A stretch of DNA of 64,000 nucleotides from Neoechinorhynchus agilis (Eukaryota; Acanthocephala). This document shows positions 20,330 through 31,808 of the stretch, one piece after another (the first letter of the stretch is position 1; every line of letters starts with the position of its first letter). The notes under the pieces are model-generated. The model made no database searches, had not been told where the DNA came from, and saw only the letters and a program-made list of their open reading frames with translations. The DNA lies in contig CM121342.1 of the NCBI GenBank assembly GCA_051530055.1, positions 9,052,001 to 9,116,000 of the forward strand, read 5' to 3'. Position numbers and translations under genes: made by a program.

Positions 20330-23300
20330 TTGGTCTTTCCTCTGGTTCATTTCAAGTTAGGATATTAGAGAAGATTGGGCCGCACGGAAAAAGGAGTGTA
20401 GGTATAGGGAAGTGCGAGGTTGAGGGAGGATGAAACGAATTAGGATTTCGAGTGTTGTGCTCGTGTGAGGAGCGCTTGTAAGGTTGGTCTTTCAGTTCGA
20501 GTCATGATATCCGAGAAGATTGAGCAGCATGGAAAAAGGGGCGTAGGTATAGGAAGGTGCGGGGTTGAGGGAGGATGAAACGAATTAGGATTTCGAGTGT
20601 TGTGCTCGTGTGAGGAGCGCTTGTAAGGTTGGTCTTTCAGGTTCATTTGAGTTATGATATCCGAGAAGATTGAGCAGCATGGAAAAGACGTAGGTATAGG
20701 AAGGTGCGAGGTTGAGGGAGGATAAACGAATTAGGATTCGAGTGTTGTGCTCGTGTGAGGAGCGCTTGTAAGGTTGGTCTTTCAGTTCGAGTCATGAATC
20801 CGAGAAGATTGAGCAGCATGGAAAAGGACGTAGGTATAGGAAGGTGCGGGTTGAGGGAGGATAAACGAATTAGGATTTCGAGTGTTGTGCTCGTGTGAGG
20901 AGCGCTTGTAAGGTTGGTCTTTCAGTTCGAGTCATGATATCCGAGAAGATTGAGCAGCATGGAAAAAGGAGCGTAGGTATAGGAAGGTGCGAGGTTGAGG
21001 GAGGATGAAACGAATTAGGATTTCGAGTGTTGTGCTCGTGTGAGGAGCGCTTGTAAGGTTGGTCTTTCAGTTCGAGTCATGATATCCGAGAAGATTGAGC
21101 AGCATGGAAAAAGGGGCGTAGGTATAGGAAGGTGCGGGGTTGAGGGAGGATGAAACGAATTAGGATTACGAGTGTTGTGCTCGTGTGAGGAACGCACATG
21201 AGGTTTATCTTTCAGTTTCATTTCGAGTCATGACATCCGAGAAGATTGAGCAGCATGGAAAAGGAACGTAGGTATAGGAAGGTGCGAGGTTGAGGGAGGA
21301 TAAAACGAATTAGGATTTCGAGTGTTGTGCTCGTGTGAGGAGCGCTTGTAAGGTTGGTCTTTCAGTTCGAGTCATGATATCCGAGAAGATTGAGCAGCAT
21401 GGAAAAAGGGGCGTAGGTATAGGAAGGTGCGAGGTTGAGGGAGGATGAAACGAATTAGGATTTCGAGTGTTGTGCTCGTGTGAGGAACGCTTGTAAGGTT
21501 GGTCTTTCAGTTCGAGTCATGATATCCGAGAAGATTGAGCAGCATGGAAAAAGGGGCGTAGGTATAGGAAGGTGCGGGGTTGAGGGAGGATGAAACGAAT
21601 TAGGATTCAGTGTTGTGCTCGTGTGAGGAACGCACATGAGGTTTATCTTTCAGTTTCATTTCGAGTCATGACATCCGAGAAGATTGAGCAGCATGGAAAA
21701 GACGTAGGTATAGGAAGGTGCGAGGTTGAGGGAGGATAAAACGAATTAGGATTTCGAGTGTTGTGCTCGTGTGAGGAGCGCTTGTAAGGTTGGTCTTTCA
21801 GTTCGAGTCATGATATCCGAGAAGATTGAGCAGCATGGAAAAGGGGCGTAGGTATAGGAAGGTGCGGGGTTGAGGGAGGATGAAACGAATTAGGATTTCG
21901 AGTGTTGTGCTCGTGTGAGGAACGCACATGAGGTTTATCTTTCAGTTTCATTTCGAGTCATGACATCCGAGAAGATTGAGCAGCATGGAAAAGGAACGTA
22001 GGTATAGGAAGGTGCGAGGTTGAGGGAGGATAAAACGAATTAGGATTTCGAGTGTTGTGCTCGTGTGAGGAGCGCTTGTAAGGTTGGTCTTTCAGTTCGA
22101 GTCATGATATCCGAGAAGATTGAGCAGCATGGAAAAAGGGGCGTAGGTATAGGAAGGTGTGGGGTTGAAGGAGGATGAAACGAATTAGGATTTCGAGTGT
22201 TGTGCTCGTGTGAGGAGCGCTTGTAAGGTTTGTCTTTCAGGTTCATTTGAAGTTATGATATCCGAGAAGATTGAGCAGCATCAAAAATTAGCGTAGGTAT
22301 AGGAAGATGCGAGGTTGAGGGAGGATGATACGAATTATGATTACGAGTGTTGTGCTCGTGTGAGGAACGTTTGTAAGGTTGGTCTTTCATTTCCAGTCAT
22401 GACATCCGAGAAGACTGAGCAGCATGGAAAAGGAGCGTAGGTATAGGAAGGTGAGAGGTTGAGGGAGGATGATACAAATTATGATTACGAGTGTTGTGCT
22501 CGTGTGAGGAACGCTTGTAAGGTTAATCTTTTCCATTTCATTTCCAGTCATGGTATCCGAGAAGACTGGGCAGCATGGAAAAGGAACGTAGGTATAGGAA
22601 GGTGCGAGGTTGAGGGAGGATGAAACGAATTAGTATTTCGAGTGTTGTGCTCGTGTGAGGAGCGCTTGTAAGGTTGGTCTTTCAGTTCGAGTCATGATAT
22701 CCGAGAAGATTGAGCAGCATGGAAAAGGGGCGTAGGTATAGGAAGGTGCGGGGTTGAGGGAGGATGAAACGAATTAGGATTACGAGTGTTGTGCTCGTGT
22801 GAGGAACGCACATGAGGTTTATCTTTCAGTTTCATTTCGAGTCATGACATCCGAGAAGATTGAGCAGCATGGAAAAGGAACGTAGGTATAGGAAGGTGCG
22901 AGGTTGAGGGAGGATGAAACGAATTAGGATTTCGAGTGTTGTGCTCGTGTGAGGAGCGCTTGTAAGGTTGGTCTTTCAGTTCGAGTCATGATATCCGAGA
23001 AGATTGAGCAGCATGGAAAAAGGGGCGTAGGTATAGGAAGGTGCAGGGTTGAGGGAGGATGAAACGAATTAGGATTTCGAGTGTTGTGCTCGTGTGAGGA
23101 ACGCACATGAGGTTTATCTTTCAGTTTCATTTCGAGTCATGACATCCGAGAAGATTGAGCAGCATGGAAAAGGAACGTAGGTATAGGAAGGTGCGAGGTT
23201 GAGGGAGGATGAAACGAATTAGGATTTCGAGTGTTGTGCTCGTGTGAGGAGCGCTTGTAAGGTTGGTCTTTCAGTTCGAGTCATGATATCCGAGAAGATT

Positions 23301-23935
23301 GAGCAGCATGGAAAACGGGGCGTAGGTATAGGAAGGTGTGGGGTTGAAGGAGGATGAAACGAATTAGGATTTCGAGTGTTGTGCTCGTGTGAGGAGCGCT
23401 TGTAAGGTTGGTCTTTCCTCAGGTTCATTTGAAGTTATGATATCCGAGAAGATTGAGCAGCATACAAAAATTAGCGTAGGTATAGGAAGATGCGAGGTTG
23501 AGGGAGGATGATACGAATTATGATTACGAGTGTTGTGCTCGTGTGAGGAACGCTTGTAAGGTTGGTCTTTCATTTCGAGTCATGACATCCGAGAAGATTG
23601 AGCAGCATGGAAAAAGGGGCGTAGGCATAGGAAGGCGCGGGGTTGAGGGAGGATGAAACGAATTAGGATTACGAGTGTTGTGCTCGTGTGACGAGCGCTT
23701 GTAAGGTTGGTATTTCCTCAGGTTCATTTGAAGTTATGATATCCGAGAAGATTGAGCAGCATGGAAAAAAGAGTGTAGTTATAAGAAGATGCGAGGTTGA
23801 TGGTGGTTGAACCGAATTAGGATTATGAGTGTTGTGCTCGTGTGACGAGCGCTCGTAAGGTTGGTCTTTCCTCAGGTTTATTTGAAGTTATGATATCCGA
23901 GAAGATTGAGCAGCATGGAAAAAGGAGCGTTTGTA
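20330..23935 (+). repeat. Tandem array C, about 145-bp monomer, about 25 units, recently homogenised
   Basis: Units share ACGAGTGTTGTGCTCGT (an ACGAG/CTCGT hairpin), AGGTTGGTCTTTC, GATATCCGAGAAGATTGAGC and GGTATAGGAAGGTGCG. Steps measured at the left end are 145, 146 and 139 bp. Two forms alternate in parts of the array: one with GAGCGCTTGTAAGGTTGGTC and one with AACGCACATGAGGTTTATC (the latter at about 21186, 21630, 21920, 22800 and 23098). Read on the minus strand, most monomers encode SSHEHNTRNPNSFH. An older array of the same family lies at 48412-51930. Long open frames inside it are by-products of the repeat. Confidence 0.95.
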
Positions 23936-25374
23936 CGGTTGATAATCGTTTTGCTTGTTTTGTGGGTGCTATTTGCATTATAAAAAACCTCACTTTAAAC
24001 TCAAGCGCCAGAACGAAGTGCAAAAGCCGCATTAAAACAGTTAAAGTGCTTCGTTTGAATACAGGAAACGCTGTTTCAAATACGGGATTCTATGGACTCA
24101 TTCAATGCGAGAACCATAGGGAAACTCCTCGTTTAGTAGTGAGTTTCTATCGTACAAAACGTCTCATTGAACTTGGAGAAGCGAGTTGGACCATTCGAGT
24201 TTGAATTCTACACTCAAAGAGCCGATAAGAATTTTTAAATCTCCAAGATGGACAGGCCTAGAAAGCCGCCGTCTTGATCGAGATACTAAAATGAAGCCTC
24301 GGAAAAGATGGAGAGACTTCATAGCCAGACAGATGAATTGACGAATTAATAGAAAATATACGAAATGCAGCCCGTGGGTTAGATAAGCAGACTCGTTGAT
24401 TTTTTATAACTATAGCGTTACACTTCATACAATTAGACTTTCTCTTATTGTATATCCTTAAGTCGTCTTTTTTAAAGAATTCCGTAACGATTGATCTCGA
24501 CGAAGATTGGCAAGCGATCTCAACTTGTCTTCCTCTACTCCTTTTTAAAACTGTCCACTCCTACATCGTCAATTTCCCGTTTTTCAAATCAAATCCGGTT
24601 TACTTTAACCTTCAAGTTGGTTTTAGAAGAATGTAAAATTGAACGAAAATGCAACATCACTAAAGGTTAACGTTCAAAAAACGCAAATTTAAAAACAAAG
24701 TTAGTTCGTGTATTCGCGAAAGAAACAACAGTCAACGATGAGATCCTAGACGATTTTACAATCACCAATATTTGTATTGGTCAATTTTTTTGGCGACTGA
24801 GGGATTTTTGTGGTAATTCTTTTATTGGGCGCTATTTTTTCCGATGTTAAATATGGTTGAATAAATTAATGAAATTGTGTTAGAATGCCCATTTATATAA
24901 GAGATTACATTTTTAAGAGTCGGGTATTCTGCAGGTTATCTTGACCAGAAAATCCTTCAGAATCATTAAGTTGGAGATGTTGTAACAATAATGCACCATC
25001 TCGAATAAAAAATATAGAATTGAGATATTTTGCGAATCTCCGAAAAATAAAATATTTCACCATTTTCGGCACAACTCAACTTGACGAATATTTTGAGTGC
25101 CTTTATATTCTCTATATTTTTTTATTATGCCGATGGATGGAACTTTTAGTGTTGATGATTATCAAAATCGAGTCCAAGCTGGAGGGTTTTTTCAGTTAAT
25201 ATTTTGGTGAACATAATCCCAGGAATGACATAATTTGCTTTCTTTTTCTTTTTTTAACAAAACTTTTTTTAGGCAAGCATACATAATTTATAGTTTCTGG
25301 CCAAAATGCTAGCCGCATTGCCCCGCTGCACAACAATGCTTATTTTTTGCGCCAAGAACGACGTGGATCTTGGC
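23936..25374. other. Gene-poor spacer with a possible LINE tail
   Basis: Mostly AT-rich. At 24235-24340 the plus strand reads RWTGLESRRLDRDTK then MKPRKRWRDFIARQMN and a stop. This is reminiscent of the G.RP..RW.D end found after reverse transcriptase in many LINEs. It is too short to assign. Confidence 0.3.
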
Positions 25375-26375
25375 TCTACTCCGGGGATTTAAATTCACTG
25401 ATTTATCTCCCCGATATTTCACTTCTCGGATAATTCCGACGTTTTCCCAAGATTTTATCATTTTTTTCGGTGAAAATAAAATCTTTTCTTTTTCTCCTAA
25501 GACTAATTTGCTCGTTTAAGATAATTCCGACATTTTCCCAAGATTGTATCATTGTTTTCGGTGGAAAATTAAATCTTTTCTTTTTCTCCTAAGACTAATT
25601 TGCTCGTTTAAACATAAACCAAAGTTCCTACCTGGACAAACCTTGGGAAAACCTTCTTTTTCTTAGTTTTACCACTCCGTGGATTTAAATTCACTGATTT
25701 ATTTCCCCGATATTTCACTTGTTTCATAATTCCGACATTTTCCCAAGATTGTATCATTGTTTTCGGTGGAAAATAAAATCTTTTCTTTTTCTCCTAAGAC
25801 TAATTTGCTCGTTTAAGCATAAACCAAAGTTCCAACCTGGACAAACCTTCAAAAAACCTTCTTTTTCTTAGTTTTGACACTCCGGGGATTTAAATTTACT
25901 TAGTTATTCCCCGATATTTCACTTGTTTCATAATTCCGACATTTTCCCAAGATTGTATCATTGTTTTCGGTGGAAAATTAAATCTTTTCTTTTTCTCCTA
26001 AGACTAATTTGCTCGTTTAAACATAAACCAAAGTTCCTACCTGGACAAACCTTGGGAAAACCTTCTTTTTCTTAGTTTTACCACTCCGTGGATTTAAATT
26101 CACTGATTTATTTCCCCGATATTTCACTTGCCGGGTAAATGAGACATTTTCCCAAGATTTTATCATTGTTTTCGGTGAAAAATAAAAGCTTTTCTTTTTC
26201 TCCTAAAAGGAATTTGCTTGTTTAAGCATAAACCAAAGTTCCTACCTAAAGTTTAAGCATAAACCAAAGCTCCTACCTGAAAAAACCTTGGGAAAACGTC
26301 GGAATTATTCGACAAGTGAAATATAGATTAGTGAATTTTAATCCGGGCGGGGTGGCAAAACTAAGAAAAAGAAAC
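25375..26375. repeat. Tandem array D, about 200-bp unit, with inverted right end
   Basis: CTCCGKGGATTTAAATTCAC, CCCCGATATTTCACTTG, TTTCCCAAGATT and AGCATAAACCAAAGTTCC recur from about 25379, 25674, 25870 and 26084. At the right, 26285-26370 carries the reverse complement of the unit's start (CGACAAGTGAAATA, then CCGGGCGGGGTGGCAAAACT). The cluster therefore ends in opposite orientation, like a foldback element. A single inverted end of the same family lies at 54525-54612. Confidence 0.85.
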
Positions 26376-26619
26376 TATATTACAACGATTTTGATCCTCG
26401 TGGTGCTCGGTCTGCGTCAAAATCTGTCTGAGTGATGGCCCTATCCTGTGGACGACTCGCGCTTATCCCGAAGGATTTTCTATCGATCATTTTTTACTTG
26501 AATAAGAAGTTAGTTTAGTAGGATAATTGAAATGCCTTTCTTTAATATCATTAAATTGATGATACAAGTACAAAAATGTTCTCCTGCAATTCAGTGCTTA
26601 CATTAGCTTCAAGATTTTA

Positions 26620-28641
26620 ATGATTGAATACGTTGACGATATTACTCCTGGTGAGCCATCAATCCAAAACATTCTTGACAAACGTGAACTCCGCTGGATA
26701 TTTGTTGGTGGGAAAGGCGGAGTTGGAAAAACGACCTGCAGGTAGGAGTCATATTTTATTTCTTTTATGCTATTTTCTTTTAAAGCTGTGCAATTGCCAC
26801 ACTACTGTCCAAACAACGACAATCAGTGCTTATACTTTCAACAGATCCGGCTCATAATGTATCCGATGCTTTTGGACAGAAATTCGCGAAGACACCATCG
26901 TTGGTAAAGGGATTTCATAACTTGTACGCTATGGAAGTTGATCCAAGTGGTGGTTTGGAAGAAGTTCCCGATGATTTGTTCTTTTCTCAAAGATCCGATA
27001 ATCTGTGGTCGATGGGAAAATCTCTTGTTCAAGATCTTTTCACTTCTTTTCCGGGAATAGATGAAGCCGTTAGCTTTGCAGAAGTTATGAAACTCGTAAA
27101 TTCGATGAACTTTGAGGTGGTTGTGTTTGACACAGCACCAACCGGTCATACGCTGAGATTGCTCGCTTTTCCCGCTGTAATGGAAAGCGGGATTGAACGG
27201 ATTATTAAAATCCGAGACCAAGCAATGCCGCTGATTTCACAGGTTAGCAGCTCTTATGTTCATTTAGATTAATTTGCTTAGATATGTACTTTATTCAATA
27301 CGAGACCGGATACTAATGCACTTTTACTCGGTTGTTCTCGATTGTAGAAAGTATCACTAATACTCCCCAAGCTCAAATATTCACAACATTTCCACTTTTG
27401 AACTGATCTAGAAGAGTTTTTCCCATGGCAAACTGCCGGTACTTAAATTTCGAATGTTCTCATTTTTTAGAAATATTGCACGAATGTTTTGTTTATCATC
27501 AACGCGTTTTTAATGTGAATTCATGACTGGTTTTGAACTTAGGTGACTTTCTATTTACAACACGAAAAATATTATATTTTTAACGTGAATTTCCTGTAAA
27601 AGAACAATTTAAATAGTTTTACTGAAATCTTTTTGACTCATTTTTTTATCGGAATACATCCTATTGCTGTCCATAAAGTCGAGAAGATTTGGTTTTTATT
27701 GTTGTAAATCCAAGGAAATCGAAGCCATAAACAAAAGAACTATGGGGTTCGAAATTATCTTCAAAAAAACGCTGCTCAATACCAAAGTATCTTCATTGCA
27801 AAATATAATGTCACTTTATAAGGCGTTGGCAGGTTACTTACTTCCACTTTAAAGCAAACGACGAAGTTCAAAAAGGTTATGTAGGTATTCTAAAATAGGA
27901 CTAGACACCCAAAGCCCCAATATCATCCATTTCTATGCTGTCTAAAGGATTTAAATTCGTCAGCAAGCTCTTTAAACATTTCTTTATGACTCTTGCACTT
28001 TCAAGTTTAAGAGAAAGGTAAACGTAACATTGGAGTTCTAAAGTGAAAAATTTCCTAAAATACAGCAAATTATTTTATATCTTAAAAAATAAGTTTTACT
28101 GAAACTTCTATTAAAAACTTGCGATTGCTAGTTTTTTAAGCACCTAAAAGTCATTTTGTATTTCACTCGCATTCTTCGCAAAAACAATTTTAAAAATCGA
28201 GAATCTACCTGAATATCTAAAAAACTAGATGAAACTCTGGACACGATTCGGAAAGTCAACACTCAAATGATGGACAGTGTAAGATATGTTTTTCTATTTA
28301 GACGGACCTTATAATGGGTTTAGAAACTGACTACTTTTATTTGTGTCTGCATTCCGGAGTTTCTATCTGTTTTTGAAACCGAGCGACTTGTTCAAGAACT
28401 TAGCAGACTTCGGATAGACGTTCATAATATAATTGTGAACATGATACTGCCTCAGATCGAGTCCATCAGTGAGTGCAGTGTATGCGAGGCCAAGAAGAAG
28501 GTTCAGCGGTCGTATTTGAGTCGAATCGATCAACTATATGAAGGGTTCAACATTACTCGTCTTAGTGTGCAACCGCAAGAAGTCCGGGGATCAAAGAATA
28601 TCATGGAATTCAGTGCTAATTTTGAAACTTCTAAACAATAA
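26620..28641 (+). CDS. ASNA1: GET3/ASNA1 ATPase for tail-anchored membrane proteins
   Basis: The ATG at 26620 opens [14 protein letters not shown]. The deviant P-loop [14 protein letters not shown] is split by a 44-nt intron (26742-26785). Exon 2 (26786-27241) carries the switch I motif [12 protein letters not shown] and [16 protein letters not shown] third exon ends at 28278 after [13 protein letters not shown] 45-nt intron follows, and the last exon (28324-28641) holds [18 protein letters not shown], the zinc-binding CSVC pair and HEVRG-like QEVRG. The family is a cytosolic homodimer that shields tail-anchored proteins and delivers them to the ER. The start of exon 3 is not fixed: it lies after a roughly 900-nt intron, and about 15 residues of the family are not placed. 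Confidence 0.93.
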
Positions 28642-28860
28642 TATCTTCATATCGGATCGTGTACTTCCATTTTAATATCAATTTATACAAATTAAAGGGG
28701 AAATTGTAGATTTTATTCAGTTCATTTGTCGATTCCTTTTGAAACATACATTTTCACCTTTATACTTTCAGTGATCGCAAGTATACTTAAAGAAAAAAGA
28801 GTAGATCTTCACCAAATCACCTTGCGAATTTTCAAGAGTCGTTAGTGCCTTTATATATAT

Positions 28861-28960
28861 TAACACCTTTATTTGTTAATTAACAACGTAGAGGACACAT
28901 GTACCTTTGGGTCCTCATGAACACTCGAGTTCTGATTTGTTAAATGAACGCGGTTGTTGA
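28861..28960 (+). repeat. Dispersed repeat family F, copy 2
   Basis: CACCTTTATTTGTTAATTAA, then GAGGACACATGTACCTTTGG and GTCCTCATGAACACTCGA. It sits between the GET3 and RINT1 genes. Confidence 0.65.
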
Positions 28961-29239
28961 TTTTGGAGCTGATTACGCGTTCGATCGGCTGTCCAATTCG
29001 GTCCTCGATTGAAGAAAATGGATGAAAGCTATTCGCTAAGGAACTTGCTTAGGGCATTCAAGACTGAGCGACTGCCACACTTGGTCAGCAGGTCGCGTGG
29101 GGCTGTTGGAATCTTTTCCCGCCGTGTTCCACGCGCCCGCCAGGACTGAGTCGCAGGTACTCTTCCGCTTGAAACACCGCTGGGCGAAAAGTACTTTTCC
29201 TTTCGTATTTTAATCTCTAATCTTCCTTTTTTTGCAGAT

Positions 29240-31726
29240 ATGACAAAGCCTCGTCGCTTTAGAAATTCGACTAGACGTCTTCAAAGGACATACGATGCAA
29301 TTCATGAAGTTATTGAGCGACTTAACGTTTCAAACGAACTCACCGACTGTATAGATAAAGGAAACGAACTTTTGATACAAAGTGATCGACTCATGTTAGT
29401 ACATCAACGATTTCAAAATGAACTGGATTGTTGTGAACGAGCAAAATTATTAATCCAAGATCTCAGTCAACTCCGTTCAGAGCTTAAAAATATTTCAGTT
29501 GGTATCGCATACTTCCGATGTGTTCGTTTCTTTTTTGAATATACTTCGCAACTATCTTCATTATGCAACAAAGTCGCAAAATCACCTGAGGATATACATC
29601 AAGCCAAACAAATGGTTGTTATTTATTCTCTTCTACATATTGAACTCAATAAACTGCGAAATCCAAAAACGACCTGTAGCTCAGTGATTAAGTACGGCGA
29701 TCGCGTTGTTGAACGGCAATGTTTTGAACAAACGTGGAATACATTAAAATTAGTGATAGGAAATGAGTTAAGCAATATTGGATACCCTGTTCAAAGTGCT
29801 CTTAGTCCAATTGAACCAGCCGACCAAACCTATCATAATTTAATTGAGATATTGAAATTGTCTAGGGAATTGTATTTACCTAGCCAAATGGAAGCAGTGG
29901 ATGTAGAATGTAAGGAAAAATCTCGAGCAATTTATGTATTGGTTATTGCGGACGAATATTTATGTTCTGCGTACCATTGTGTACTTTTTCGGATAAAAAC
30001 CACGAATTTGTACAAGTCTACTTTTTATACAAGCTAGGAAACCGCTCTTCATCTGTTTGCGTTGAGTAAAACAACTTTGAATCACTAACGTTGCTCTATT
30101 TAAAAAGAAAGCTAATCAAGGTATTCTAAACTAACATCTTTTACGAAGCTCTCGTTTATTCGTGCCACTTTTTTAGTTTCGTCTTACACGGAAAACCTTT
30201 TTTCACGTCGGTTTTTTCTTTTCTACTTAATATTTAAAACTTTGTGGAGAATTTTGAGGTTTTGCCATACGAAATATTACCCTCTAGCTGTCCTATAAGG
30301 TAATGCTGGATTAAATTTACAAAATGAACTCACATTGCTCGTGATTCGTAAAATATTCCTCGAGACAATAATGGACATCCTTAGTCGAAAATACAGGTTC
30401 AATTTCGCAACTTCTAATCGCCCTACTAATCGTCTCGACAAACCAGAGTGGTTATTCGCTCAAGTGATCAATTGGTTTACTGCCAATGAGAAATTTGTAG
30501 ACTTGATTGGTGAGCGATGTCGATATTCAGGAGGTGATTTAAGACTCGTATTTTGTCAACTTATGTGCAAAATGATATCGTCAAAGGTTCACTCAGATCT
30601 TTTGTTTCTCACCAAGGAAGCAAATAGGCACTTGAATTTGATTTTGTATCATTATATCGACCAGCTTTTTTCGTTCGGTTGCAATATTCATTCTCTTGTA
30701 AAGTCCTACGTTCCTTTAAGCCCGCTGTTTCTCCAAGTTTGTGGAGATGATTCCGTTTTTGACGTAGTCTGGGCCATTCTTAAGCTCAGATCCATGGAAT
30801 CAATTCGAATTGTTTTTAAAAGCACCGATTCTGATCTCGGAGAACTATGTATTTGTTTATTAACTTCCATCGTTGTCCGAATGAAAATGATGCCTTGTGC
30901 TAGCGTTCAGCTAAAATTTATTAATCTTATGAAAGAAGTCGTTGATGAAATTGCTATTTTGTTGACTGATCCTGCTAATATGAAGGTGGTTTGGACGATT
31001 TTGTTTCTTTGGGAGCTCTAATCACCTAAAATCAAAGATCATTGCAGGTATTTGAAATGCCTGAATGAGGTGCTGGAGTTCGTTGAAACTTTTAAACATT
31101 CCATTGACTATACTCGTCTACTTGTCCTACAACATGAATTCGATGGATTTCTGAAGGGTCAAGAACCATCACGCGACTTAACAACTGCCTTTGATCTTAA
31201 ATTCCTAGCTGAAAGTACATTGTCACATGAAATTGAAGCCGCAAATCTAAAATCAATCGACGTTGGAGAATCTGAGTTAGAGAGGAGCAACCGTTTTCTG
31301 TTTAATTCGCTGTCTCAATCATTGTTTGCCTATTTCAAGCTATCAGGCTTCGACGAGTTTAAACGGTTAGTAAAAGAAGAACTTATTGCCAATGCGCGAA
31401 CTCGAAATATTGTCGTTCGCAAAACGCTTCAATGTGTAGATACTCATTTGTACGAACACACAATATTAAATCAAAAATTCACAGATGATCAGGTTAGTGA
31501 ACTTAAGGCCAGTGTTGAAGCCTTTCTCGCTGAATTGGGCCAAACGGGATCACTCGTGAAGACTAGGGAGGCCATTGATGTTTTAATGACGCCAACGGAA
31601 CTTGCTCAAAGACTCACTTGGTGCCAGCCGGACAATGAGGAAATTTTAAGCATTGTAGAAGAAAAAAATATTACCGCGCTTTCCAAGGACGAGGTACTTG
31701 TAGTTTTAGGATTAAAAGGCGTTTAA
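29240..31726 (+). CDS. RINT1: RINT1/Tip20-type tethering factor of the ER (Dsl1/NRZ complex)
   Basis: Three exons give one frame: 29240-29909, 30300-31002 and 31048-31726. The last intron is 45 nt and the phases agree. The protein starts MTKPRRFRNSTRR with helical, heptad-like N-terminal sequence. The RINT1 signature follows: RKYRFNFATSNRPTNRLDKP then EWLFAQVINWF (family KRFxFHFxGNRQTNxxxKPEW). Later it has MMPCASVQLKFINLMKEVVD, and it ends LSKDEVLVVLGLKGV, matching the family's C-terminal VGIxKLxxxDVEILLxLR block. RINT1 with ZW10 and NAG tethers Golgi-derived COPI vesicles to the ER. The acceptor TTTTTTTGCAG lies two bases before the ATG, suggesting a 5'UTR intron or trans-splicing. The protein is near family length. 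Confidence 0.85.
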
Positions 31727-31808
31727 ATTGTTTTTTTCTTCTTCTAATGTTGGAATTTGACTATGAAAATCGGCAGCTTTCTAGATTTTTTTATTAAATT
31801 TCAGACAA

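Noticed and set aside
20440-24032. Many 60-69-codon minus-strand frames of similar sequence
   Set aside because: They are the same satellite monomer read repeatedly; the monomer is not a multiple of three, so no protein is conserved across units.
28990-29160. 43-codon frame (MDESYSLRNLLRAFKTERLP) before the RINT1-like gene
   Set aside because: It is GC-richer and followed by a CAG|GTACTC donor-like site, so it could be a 5'UTR exon, but its coding nature cannot be shown.
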